Made by a program: the position numbers and the translations under genes
DNA from: JBKHDT01 sp049974825
GTDB taxonomy: Bacteria > Pseudomonadota > Gammaproteobacteria > Halothiobacillales > Halothiobacillaceae
NCBI GenBank assembly: GCA_049974825.1
Contig: JBNGDJ010000028.1
Span: 1 to 24,888 of the forward strand
Length of the DNA stretch: 24,888 nucleotides
Reading direction: 5' to 3'
Notes under the pieces: generated by a model
The model's database searches: none
Seen by the model: the letters and a program-made list of their open reading frames with translations, nothing else
What the model was told of the DNA's origin: nothing
In this document: positions 16,088 to 22,428 of the stretch, piece by piece
Layout: the number at the start of each line of letters is the position of its first letter
How positions within the stretch are numbered: the stretch's first letter is position 1

Positions 16088-17245
16088 TCAGGGCAGGAAA
16101 CGCTGCAAGAGGTCGTTGAGATAGCGCCAGCCGGTCTCTGATGGACGAATGCGCGTGATGTCCCACTCGATCAGGCCGTCGCTTTCGGCTTCGCCAAGCA
16201 CGTCACGAATCTGGCTGATCGGCAGGCCCGTGCGCTCGAGAAACAGCGGCACCGGGAAACCGGCCCGCAGGCGCAGTGCGTTGAGCATGAACTCGAAGGG
16301 CAGGTCCCGCTCGGCAACCGTGGTCTCGGTGAAGGCCTCCTGCGTCCCGGCCAGGCGCATGAACTCTTCCGGATGGCGTTTCCGGGCCCGGCGGAGAATC
16401 CGCTCTTCCCCGGCCAGAGTAAGCTTGCCATGGGCGCCGGCCCCGATACCGAGATAATCGCCGAACTGCCAGTAGTTGAGGTTGTGCAGGCATTCACGAC
16501 CGGGTCGGGAAAAGGCCGAGACCTCGTACTGGACCAAACCGGCTGCGGCCAGGCGCTCGATACCCGCATCGTGAATGGCCCCGATCGTGTCCGCATCCGG
16601 CAGCGCCGGCGGCTGCGCCGCAAAAAGCGTGTTCGGCTCCAGGGTCAGCTGGTACCACGACAGGTGCGGTGGCGAAAACGCCAGTGCCTGCTGCAGATCG
16701 TTCTGCGCCATGGCCGCTGTCTGTCCCGGCAGGCCGAACATCAGGTCCAGATTGAAATCATCGAATCCGGCGTCGGTGACAGCCTCGATCGCCCGGGCAG
16801 CGTCCCTGGGGTCATGGATGCGCCCCAGTCGTTCCAGGCAGCCGGCATCAAAGCTTTGCACACCGACCGAAATCCGGTTGATGCCCAGGGCCCGATACTC
16901 CGCGAAGCGCCCTCGTTCCACGGCCCCGGGGTTCGCCTCCAGGGTGATCTCGATTTCCGGCTTGAGATTCAGCAGTGCGCGCAGGCCGGAAAAAAGCCGG
17001 TCCAGGGATTCGGCACTAACCAGGCTTGGCGTGCCACCGCCGATGAACACCGTTTCAACTTGCCGACCCCAGACCAGCGGCAGCTCAGGCTCCAGGTCGC
17101 GCAGCAGCGCATCCACGTACTCACGCTCCGGCGGGCCTTCCGTCTTCAGTGCATGCGAGTTGAAATCGCAGTAGGGGCACTTGCGGGCGCACCAGGGCAG
17201 GTGGATATACAGGCCCAGCGGCGAGAGGGTCGTGATGTTCAGCAT
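16088..17245 (-). CDS. hemW: HemW, radical SAM heme chaperone
   Basis: A 385-residue radical SAM protein. The [4Fe-4S] motif CxxxCxxC is Cys19-Cys23-Cys26 (CARKCPYCDFNSH), and the adjoining GGGTPS motif binds S-adenosylmethionine. As in HemW, and unlike true HemN oxidases, the N-terminal extension is short, so it most likely binds and delivers heme rather than oxidising coproporphyrinogen. C-terminal ERTGLPISQIRD and GWRYLNDLLQRFLP are typical of the family tail. The gene starts 5 nt after rdgB stops; rdgB-hemW is the standard gammaproteobacterial order. On its 3' side an AT-tract (AAAAAAA read on the plus strand at about 16034-16040) could contribute to termination, but no strong stem precedes it. 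Confidence 0.94.
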   Translation of the reverse strand: MLNITTLSPLGLYIHLPWCARKCPYCDFNSHALKTEGPPEREYVDALLRDLEPELPLVWGRQVETVFIGGGTPSLVSAESLDRLFSGLRALLNLKPEIEITLEANPGAVERGRFAEYRALGINRISVGVQSFDAGCLERLGRIHDPRDAARAIEAVTDAGFDDFNLDLMFGLPGQTAAMAQNDLQQALAFSPPHLSWYQLTLEPNTLFAAQPPALPDADTIGAIHDAGIERLAAAGLVQYEVSAFSRPGRECLHNLNYWQFGDYLGIGAGAHGKLTLAGEERILRRARKRHPEEFMRLAGTQEAFTETTVAERDLPFEFMLNALRLRAGFPVPLFLERTGLPISQIRDVLGEAESDGLIEWDITRIRPSETGWRYLNDLLQRFLP

Positions 17246-17250
17246 CGCGC

Positions 17251-17850
17251 TTAGAGACAGGAATCGCGCAACTGTTCCACCAGATCGCGCAGGGCTCGCG
17301 CCCGGTGGCTGATTCGGTTTTTCACGGACTCGGAAAGCCGGGCCGCACTGCAGTCGTACTCGGGAACGTAAAAGACCGGGTCATAGCCGAAGCCCCCTGC
17401 CCCGTCCAGTTCGGGTAGTATTTCGCCGTCGAATGTGCCCTGCGCAATGATGGGGGTGGCGTCCTTGGCGTGCCGCAAGTAGACCATCACGCAGACAAAG
17501 CGGGCCTGCCGGCGATCGGCCGGCACGTTGCGCATGGCCTCGAGCAGCTTGCGGTTGTTGTCCGTGTCCTTGGCGTCGGGGCCGGCGTAGCGGGCCGAGT
17601 AAATGCCCGGTGCATCGTTCAGGGCACGTACCTCGATGCCGGAATCATCACCGACGGCGGGCAGCCCCGTGTGGGCCGCCGCATTTCGCGCCTTGAGCAG
17701 GGCGTTTTCCACGAAGGTCATCCCGGTTTCCTCGACCTCCGGAACGTTCCAGTGGGACTGGGCACGCACCCGCAAGCCGGTGCCTTCGAGCATCTGGTCG
17801 AGTTCCCGGATTTTCCCGGGGTTGCCGGTGGCGAGCACGATGTCGGTCAT
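17251..17850 (-). CDS. rdgB: RdgB, XTP/dITP pyrophosphatase
   Basis: A 199-residue Ham1/ITPase-family enzyme that hydrolyses dITP, XTP and dXTP to monophosphates, sanitising the nucleotide pool. Signature motifs are ATGNPGKIREL (7-17), FVENALLKA (46-54), VGDDSGIEV (66-74, with the catalytic Asp69) and GGFGYDPVFYVPEY, ending with SHRARALRDL. ATG 17850 gives the normal start MTDIVLATGN. The frame stays open upstream to 18183, but that part crosses non-coding hairpins and has no homology. It heads the rdgB-hemW operon. Confidence 0.96.
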   Translation of the reverse strand: MTDIVLATGNPGKIRELDQMLEGTGLRVRAQSHWNVPEVEETGMTFVENALLKARNAAAHTGLPAVGDDSGIEVRALNDAPGIYSARYAGPDAKDTDNNRKLLEAMRNVPADRRQARFVCVMVYLRHAKDATPIIAQGTFDGEILPELDGAGGFGYDPVFYVPEYDCSAARLSESVKNRISHRARALRDLVEQLRDSCL

Positions 17851-17923
17851 GGGGGGTTGGCTCCCGAAATTCGGTTTGTCATGTGGTTGTACCCTGCCGT
17901 GCAAGGGCCTCGGGTGGTATTGC

Positions 17924-18118
17924 GCAGAGTGGCCCGATTGGGGCATCCCTGTCCCAAGGGTATCTCGAAAGGGTCTTCGCGGTGCCCGATTGTAATCGGT
18001 ATGCAAACGCCGTTCGAATCCGGTGTTGTGTCTTGTCGCGGGCAATCCCCGGCTTTGGGCCGTGGACATCGCGGGTTTCCTCCTGAATCTCCGCATGAAT
18101 GCAGAGTTTCCCTCCTGA
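17924..18118. repeat. Hairpin-rich intergenic repeats between rdgB and rpmJ
   Basis: The 403-nt divergent gap contains three inverted repeats. The first, at 17938-17957 (TTGGGGCA-TCCC-TGTCCCAA), is preceded by a block shared with 11-31. The second, at 17986-17999, is CCGATT-GT-AATCGG. The third, an imperfect hairpin at 18085-18110 (GAATCTCCGCAT/ATGCAGAGTTTC, 10 of 12 paired), is flanked by direct repeats TTTCCTCCTGA (18076-18086) and TTTCCCTCCTGA (18107-18118). The 17938 hairpin is the inverted twin of the one at 24-43. No gene is credible here; the remainder is the rpmJ promoter region. Confidence 0.6.
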
Positions 18119-18176
18119 TGTCGCGACGGGGCATTCGGGCCTCGATGGGTGACCGAAGCTTTCTGCGCGGATTGAC

Positions 18177-18205
18177 TTGCCAATTGGCCCGTGGTCGCCT
18201 ATAAT
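18177..18205 (+). promoter_or_regulatory. Sigma-70 promoter of rpmJ
   Basis: -35 TTGCCA (18177-18182), 17-bp spacer and a perfect -10 TATAAT (18200-18205). Initiation near 18212 would leave a leader of about 42 nt before the rpmJ ATG. It looks constitutive; no Zur-like palindrome is visible. Confidence 0.75.
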
Positions 18206-18253
18206 GCCGCGCTTTGCGATTTTGCGGTCCCGCAGGGGACAAACGAGGGTGTC

Positions 18254-18379
18254 ATGAAAGTACTGTCTTCACTTAAGTCTGCCAAGAAGCGTCACAAGGA
18301 TTGCCAGATTGTGCGTCGTCGCGGCAAGGTCTACGTGATCAACAAGACCAACCCGCGCTTCAAGGCGCGCCAGCGCTGA
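18254..18379 (+). CDS. rpmJ: Ribosomal protein L36, type B (zinc-free)
   Basis: A 41-residue small basic protein beginning MKVLSSLKSAKKRHKDC and ending NPRFKARQR. These are the hallmarks of type B L36 (YkgO-like), a large-subunit ribosomal protein lacking the zinc-binding CxxC...CxxxxH set of type A L36. Only Cys17 remains; the second residual cysteine seen in E. coli YkgO (VICK) is Asn here (VINK), so zinc binding is excluded. ATG 18254 follows GAGGG at 4 nt. It is monocistronic, with a strong upstream promoter and an intrinsic terminator 50 nt after the stop. Confidence 0.95.
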   Translation: MKVLSSLKSAKKRHKDCQIVRRRGKVYVINKTNPRFKARQR

Positions 18380-18428
18380 TGCGCGGCGGCGGGCATGATC
18401 CGCCGCGCCGCGCTTCACGGGTTTTCGC

Positions 18429-18462
18429 AAAGCCGCTCCGGCATCAGGCCGGGGCGGCTTTT
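18429..18462 (+). terminator. Intrinsic terminator of rpmJ
   Basis: The stem AAGCCGCTCCGGC / GCCGGGGCGGCTT (one G-T wobble) has a 5-nt loop ATCAG and runs into TTTT with T-rich sequence beyond. A second GC-rich hairpin (GCGCGGCGG/CCGCCGCGC, 18381-18408) lies just upstream. Confidence 0.85.
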
Positions 18463-18521
18463 GTTGTGCCTGCTGTTTGGCCGTCTTCACCGCTGTTGCG
18501 CGCATTCGTGCCAGGGATGCC

Positions 18522-18549
18522 CTTGATTTTTCGGCAGGGGGCGCCAAAT
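18522..18549 (+). promoter_or_regulatory. Candidate heat-shock (sigma-32) promoter for hsp20
   Basis: CTTGAT (18522-18527; consensus CTTGAA), a 14-nt spacer, then CGCCAAAT (18542-18549; consensus CCCCATNT). Spacing is within the normal 13-17 range. Found 100 nt before the hsp20 start, where a heat-shock promoter is expected. Confidence 0.4.
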
Positions 18550-18648
18550 CTTCTTCAGGTGGCCGGAAGGCGGCGGGCGTGGACAAGTCCCTGCCCGGGC
18601 GCGCTTTTTCCGGCCGTGACCGGCAAGGTGTGTTTATGGAGGTGAATC

Positions 18649-19095
18649 ATGACCCCGAAGCGTTATGAACCCTGGAGCATGCTCAATCAGCTTTACAGGG
18701 AAATGGACCACATGTTCCAGCCTCGCATCATGGGTGGGGACGATCAGCAAACCATGGATCAGCCGCGAGCTGACTGGTCACCGGCGGTGGACATCAAGGA
18801 GGAAGAGTCGCAGTACGTCCTGCACATGGATATCCCCGGCGTGGATGGCAAGAACATTCATGTGACGGCCGAGGATGGGGTGCTGGAGATCAAGGGCGAG
18901 CGCAACAGCGAGATGAAGTCTTCGCAGGAAGGCTACACGCGGGTCGAGCGCAGCCATGGCAGTTTCCTGCGTCGTTTCAATCTGCCCGACGGGGTAGACG
19001 TGGACGGCATCGGGGCGCGCTGCGAGCATGGTGTGCTGACCCTTGTCCTGCCCAAGACACAGGCGCGGCAGCCGAGGCGGATCGCCGTCGAGTGA
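18649..19095 (+). CDS. Small heat shock protein, Hsp20/alpha-crystallin family
   Basis: A 148-residue ATP-independent holdase that binds unfolding proteins. A short N-terminal arm (MTPKRYEPWSMLNQLYREMDHMF) is followed by an alpha-crystallin domain (about 42-140) with SPAVDIKEEE, YVLHMDIPGVDGKNIHVTAEDGVLEIKGER, SFLRRFNLPDGVD and GVLTLVLPK. The short C-terminal tail (ARQPRRIAVE) includes an RRIAV segment that stands where an I-x-I/V anchor normally is. GGAGGT lies 5 nt before ATG 18649. The next gene encodes a CbpA-like DnaJ protein, making a small chaperone neighbourhood. Confidence 0.94.
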   Translation: MTPKRYEPWSMLNQLYREMDHMFQPRIMGGDDQQTMDQPRADWSPAVDIKEEESQYVLHMDIPGVDGKNIHVTAEDGVLEIKGERNSEMKSSQEGYTRVERSHGSFLRRFNLPDGVDVDGIGARCEHGVLTLVLPKTQARQPRRIAVE

Positions 19096-19133
19096 CCGTT
19101 TCGGCATGGGCATCGGCCGGCGGATCGTCGCCG

Positions 19134-19337
19134 ACGCCATTTTTACGGACCGGCCGTAAACTCGGATCCAATGGCGTGCGCCATCGCGTGCCGGGTTGTC
19201 CATGCCCCGGCCGGGAATCCCTGCCATCGTGCAGAGATTCCTTCGCTGTCTCCTGCGCCGCGCCCGGGTGCATCCGGGCGCTCACCCGTGGCATTCTTGG
19301 GCACCTCGAAAAACCACAGGGACATGGTTTTTCGAGG
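19134..19337. repeat. Hairpin array between hsp20 and the dnaJ-like gene
   Basis: The 328-nt gap carries five inverted repeats: ACGCCATT (19134-19141) with AATGGCGT (19170-19177); nested TTTACGG/CCGTAAA (19142-19160); ATGGCG-TG-CGCCAT (19171-19184), which competes with the first; GGAATCCCTGC/GCAGAGATTCC (19214-19241, one mismatch); and GCGCCCGG/CCGGGCGC (19260-19281). A sixth, with perfect 12-bp arms CCTCGAAAAACC/GGTTTTTCGAGG at 19304-19337, is followed by a pyrimidine-rich stretch and could terminate hsp20. Its arm CTCGAAAAACC is shared with 6353-6363. No gene is seen in the gap. Confidence 0.65.
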
Positions 19338-19423
19338 GTCTCTCTTTTGAACCAGCACGGGCGTATAGTCGCTCTGCTGGCCTTGCGTTCTGTTTCCCCA
19401 TTTCCAGTGCAGGTGAGAGCCGA

Positions 19424-20338
19424 TTGAAGTACAAGGATTACTATGCGGTGCTTGGCGTAGACCGCAACGCGTCACGCGACGAGGTCAAGCGCGCCTATCG
19501 AAAGCTTGCGCAGAAGTACCATCCGGATCGCAATGCGGCCGCGGCGGCCGAGGCACGCTTCAAGGAGATCAACGAAGCCTACGAAGTGCTCGGTGATCCG
19601 GAAAAGCGTGCCCGGTATGACGCGCTTGGCCGAGGCTATCGTGCCGGCGACGAGGTGCGCGGGCCGACTCCGGGCAACTTCGACGCCGAGGCCTTTTCGC
19701 GCGAGTTTCGCAATGCGACGCCCGGTGGCTTTTCCGAGTTCTTCAAGGCCTTCTTCGGTGACCGCGACTTTGGCTGGAAGGAGCGCGCCAGCCCGGTGCG
19801 CGGTGCGGATCGGACTGGGACTCTGGAGGTGACCGTGGCGGACCTGGCCGTTGGAGGCAAGCGGCCCTGCCGTGTGCGCGACGCCGATGGCAGCGAGCGC
19901 CAGTTGATGGTTCGCCTGCCGGCAGGCATTGGGCCGGGCAAAAAGATTCGCCTGGCAGGCCAGGGGGCGCCGGGCAGTCACGGAGGCCCGGCGGGAGACC
20001 TGTTGCTGACGGTCAAGCCGGTCTCCGGCGACGGGTATACCCTGAGCGGACGGGACATCCACCACGACCTGCCGATCACCCCCTGGGAGGCGGCGCTTGG
20101 CGCCAAGGTGCCCGTTCGTCTGCCAGGCGGCGTCACCGCCCAGGTCAACGTGCCGGCCGGCGCTCAGTCTGGCAAGCGGTTGCGGCTCAAGGGCCGCGGG
20201 CTGCCCGGCGAACCGCCGGGGGATTTCTACGTTCGCCTGCAGATTCACGTTCCGCCGGCCCATACCGCTGAAGCCCGCGAATTCTACGAGGAAATGCGCG
20301 CCTCCCTGCCCTTTGATCCCCGCTCCGGTAACCACTGA
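19424..20338 (+). CDS. cbpA: CbpA-like DnaJ co-chaperone
   Basis: A 304-residue type II DnaJ protein; E. coli CbpA is about the same size. The J domain (about 2-68) has the DnaK-stimulating HPD motif at 33-35. A Gly/Phe-containing linker (about 90-125) and two C-terminal substrate-binding barrels (about 130-295) follow. No zinc finger (CxxCxGxG) is present, distinguishing it from DnaJ proper. It starts with TTG at 19424, preceded by AGGTGA at about 7-nt spacing; longer in-frame starts cross the hairpin array. No CbpM modulator follows. CCCCATTT (19396-19403) resembles a sigma-32 -10 but lacks a partner -35. Confidence 0.9.
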   Translation: MKYKDYYAVLGVDRNASRDEVKRAYRKLAQKYHPDRNAAAAAEARFKEINEAYEVLGDPEKRARYDALGRGYRAGDEVRGPTPGNFDAEAFSREFRNATPGGFSEFFKAFFGDRDFGWKERASPVRGADRTGTLEVTVADLAVGGKRPCRVRDADGSERQLMVRLPAGIGPGKKIRLAGQGAPGSHGGPAGDLLLTVKPVSGDGYTLSGRDIHHDLPITPWEAALGAKVPVRLPGGVTAQVNVPAGAQSGKRLRLKGRGLPGEPPGDFYVRLQIHVPPAHTAEAREFYEEMRASLPFDPRSGNH

Positions 20339-20544
20339 TGCGCGCAGTGGCTCTGCTTGTCCCGTTTCACGGTGTGAAGCGTCCATCCGGGCTATACTGA
20401 ACAAGCGCGCCATCGATCGGACCGGGGTTGGGCACAATCGACGAGCCTGGCCGTTTCCGGGAAGGATGGCTGCCCCCTGCCTGAATAGCCCAGGCAGATG
20501 CATTTCGTCGCCCGAACACCACCCGAATCTTCAAGGAGCAAGTC

Positions 20545-21642
20545 ATGGCAAACGGTGGGCTCAGCAAGCTGTACGAGAGTCAGGGGCAGAGCCTCTGGCT
20601 GGACAACCTCTCCCGCGAGTTGCTGCATGGCGGCAAGCTTGCCACCTACGTGCGCGACTACGGCATTCGCGGCGTGACCTCGAACCCGACCATCTTCCAG
20701 AAGGCGATTGCCGGCAGCGAGGACTACCAGGCGGATATCCGTCGACTCAAGGGCGAGTACGACGATATCGAGGTGGTTTACGAACATCTCGTGCTCGAGG
20801 ACATTCGCCAGGCCTGCGACATGCTCCGGCCGATTTACGATCAGAGTCACGGCGAGGATGGCTGGGTCAGCTGGGAAGAGTCGCCCGGCATCGCCCACAA
20901 CGCCACGGCCAGCGTGGCAGCGGCAGAGCGTCTGCGCGCCATGGCCGATCGGCCCAACCTGCTGATCAAGATTCCCTGCACGAAAGAAGGCCTTGAGGCA
21001 TTTGAACAGCTGATCGGGCGTGGCGTGAGCGTCAACCTCACGTTGATGTTCTCGCTGCGCCATGTCCGCGAGGCCTTTGCTGCCTACAAGCGGGGCCTGA
21101 CGGCCCTTAAGGCTTCCGGCGGGGCCGTCAGTCGCGTGCGCGCCGTGGCTAGCCTGTTCCTCAGCCGCGTGGACACGCTGGTGGACAAGAAGCTGACCGA
21201 AATCGGTACCGAGGAAGCCTTGGCTCTGCGTGGCAAGGCGGCCGTGGCCATGGCGCGACAGGCCTACCGGATCTACGAGGAAGCCTTCAAGGGCGAGGAC
21301 TTTGAAGACATGCGCCAGCACGGCGCCCGGGGGCAGTACCTGCTGTGGGCAAGCACCGGCACCAAGAACCCCGAGTATTCAGACCTGCTGTACGTGGAAA
21401 ACCTGATTGCGCCGGAAACGATCAACACCGTGCCCAACAAAACCCTGGAAGCCTTTGCCGATCACGGCAGCATTCATTCCAGTCTCAAGCCGGGCATGGA
21501 AGAGTCCGATGCGGTCTGGGCCGCGCTGGAGCGTCTGGGCATCGACATGGACGGCGAGATCGGCGAGCAGTTGCAGGACGAGGGTGTGGACAGCTTCCAG
21601 AAATCCTTCGATGACCTGCTCGAGGAAGTCCGACGGGTCTGA
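20545..21642 (+). CDS. tal: Transaldolase, long form
   Basis: A 365-residue transaldolase of the pentose phosphate pathway, transferring a dihydroxyacetone unit between sugar phosphates. The Schiff-base lysine is Lys142 in NLLIKIPCTKEG. Other family motifs are GVTSNPTIFQKA (about 43-54), SVNLTLMFSLRHV and LWASTGTKNPEYSDLLYVENLI. It is longer than the roughly 317-residue E. coli enzyme and matches the long (about 365-380) type, also found in cyanobacteria and actinobacteria. AAGGAG lies 8-9 nt before ATG 20545. The 206-nt upstream gap shows only a -10-like TATACT (20393-20398) and a small palindrome TTCAC-GGT-GTGAA (20366-20378). Confidence 0.95.
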   Translation: MANGGLSKLYESQGQSLWLDNLSRELLHGGKLATYVRDYGIRGVTSNPTIFQKAIAGSEDYQADIRRLKGEYDDIEVVYEHLVLEDIRQACDMLRPIYDQSHGEDGWVSWEESPGIAHNATASVAAAERLRAMADRPNLLIKIPCTKEGLEAFEQLIGRGVSVNLTLMFSLRHVREAFAAYKRGLTALKASGGAVSRVRAVASLFLSRVDTLVDKKLTEIGTEEALALRGKAAVAMARQAYRIYEEAFKGEDFEDMRQHGARGQYLLWASTGTKNPEYSDLLYVENLIAPETINTVPNKTLEAFADHGSIHSSLKPGMEESDAVWAALERLGIDMDGEIGEQLQDEGVDSFQKSFDDLLEEVRRV

Positions 21643-21656
21643 TTCCCTCCCCTGCC

Positions 21657-21773
21657 GGGTGAACCACCCTCGGTTCGCCCGAAGCTTGCCATTGCGTCGC
21701 AGGCTCGCCACCCTGTCCAGCCATCCCCTGGCTGGACAGGGTGGTGGTCGGCAAGCGCCCGGGCCATGCCCGG
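21657..21773. repeat. Nested hairpin cluster between convergent tal and yfbR
   Basis: Three structures are seen. One is GGGTGAACC/GGTTCGCCC (21657-21680, one T-G wobble). The second is a perfect 16-bp stem CCACCCTGTCCAGCCA / TGGCTGGACAGGGTGG (21708-21744, loop TCCCC) enclosed by GCTTGCC (21684-21690) and GGCAAGC (21750-21756). The third is CCGGGC-CAT-GCCCGG (21759-21773). There is no U-run, so bidirectional Rho-independent termination is uncertain. The inner apex CCATCCCCTGG resembles other hairpins in this window. Confidence 0.6.
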
Positions 21774-21816
21774 TGATTCAATTCTCCCAGCGCGCCCGGG
21801 CTGTCAATGATGAGCG

Positions 21817-22428
21817 TTACTGGTGACTCAGGTCGTCCAGGGTGAGCTTGAAGCTTTCGATGAAGTGGTCCCGGAAATAACGCACGGCGGGCACGGTGGC
21901 TTCCATGTCATCAAGCTTGCGGGCCAGGTATTCACGAGCGCGGCGGAATTCGCCATTGCCGGCCGACTCCTCTTCCACGCACTTGAGATAACCGGCGAGC
22001 GAGTCGGCCGCCTTGACTACGCTCAGGATTGCCGGATCGACGCGCCGGGTCTCCATCACACGGGCAAAGTCCTCCTGTAGCGGCTCCGGCAACAGGCCGC
22101 TGAGCTTTCTTTCCGCCTGGCTTTCCAGCGCCTTGTAGGCTTCCGTGATCGAGGGGTCGAAATACTTGATCGGGGTCGGCAGGTCGCCGGTAATGATTTC
22201 GCTGGCATCGTGGTAAAGCGCGACCAGCACGATGGCGCCGGGATCGTTTTCCTCACCGAATATCCGGTTGCCGATCACGGCCAGTCCATGGGCGATCATC
22301 GCTACCTGCAGGCTGTGCTCCTGAACATTCTCGTCGCGCGTGTTGCGCATCAGGCCCCAGCGATGGATGTACTTCATCCGCGACAGGTAGGCGAAAAAGT
22401 GGCTCTGGACGGGCGTATCCTCGCTCAT
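21817..22428 (-). CDS. yfbR: YfbR-like 5'-deoxynucleotidase (HD domain)
   Basis: A 203-residue HD-domain phosphohydrolase aligning with E. coli YfbR, which removes phosphate from deoxynucleoside 5'-monophosphates. Metal and catalytic residues visible are EHS (His38), YHDASE (His73-Asp74) and KAADSL (second Asp). The Arg23-Trp24 pair corresponds to the residues that exclude ribonucleotides. The opening VQSHFFAYLSRMKYIHRW is nearly superimposable on YfbR. Its start overlaps the dgt stop by ATGA with GGAG just upstream, so it is translated with dGTPase. Together they could turn dGTP and other dNMPs into nucleosides. Confidence 0.95.
   Translation of the reverse strand: MSEDTPVQSHFFAYLSRMKYIHRWGLMRNTRDENVQEHSLQVAMIAHGLAVIGNRIFGEENDPGAIVLVALYHDASEIITGDLPTPIKYFDPSITEAYKALESQAERKLSGLLPEPLQEDFARVMETRRVDPAILSVVKAADSLAGYLKCVEEESAGNGEFRRAREYLARKLDDMEATVPAVRYFRDHFIESFKLTLDDLSHQ

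Noticed and set aside
17851..18183. N-terminal extension of RdgB by 111 codons
   Set aside because: The family start is MTDIVLATGN at 17850; the extension crosses intergenic hairpins and is simply an open frame in GC-rich DNA.
18269..18586. 105-codon minus-strand frame antisense to rpmJ
   Set aside because: It is a shadow of rpmJ plus terminator DNA with basic low-complexity translation and no ribosome site.
19396..19403. CCCCATTT as a sigma-32 -10 for the dnaJ-like gene
   Set aside because: No CTTGAA-like -35 at 13-17 nt, and the leader would be only about 14 nt.
19196..19423. Longer start for the DnaJ-like protein
   Set aside because: The J domain begins exactly at TTG 19424 with a ribosome site; upstream codons cover inverted repeats.
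20366..20378. TTCAC-GGT-GTGAA as a second parS
   Set aside because: The central spacing is wrong for the contiguous parS palindrome and the CACGTG centre is missing.
20393..20398. TATACT as the -10 of a tal promoter
   Set aside because: No acceptable -35 at 16-18 nt spacing; left uncalled.
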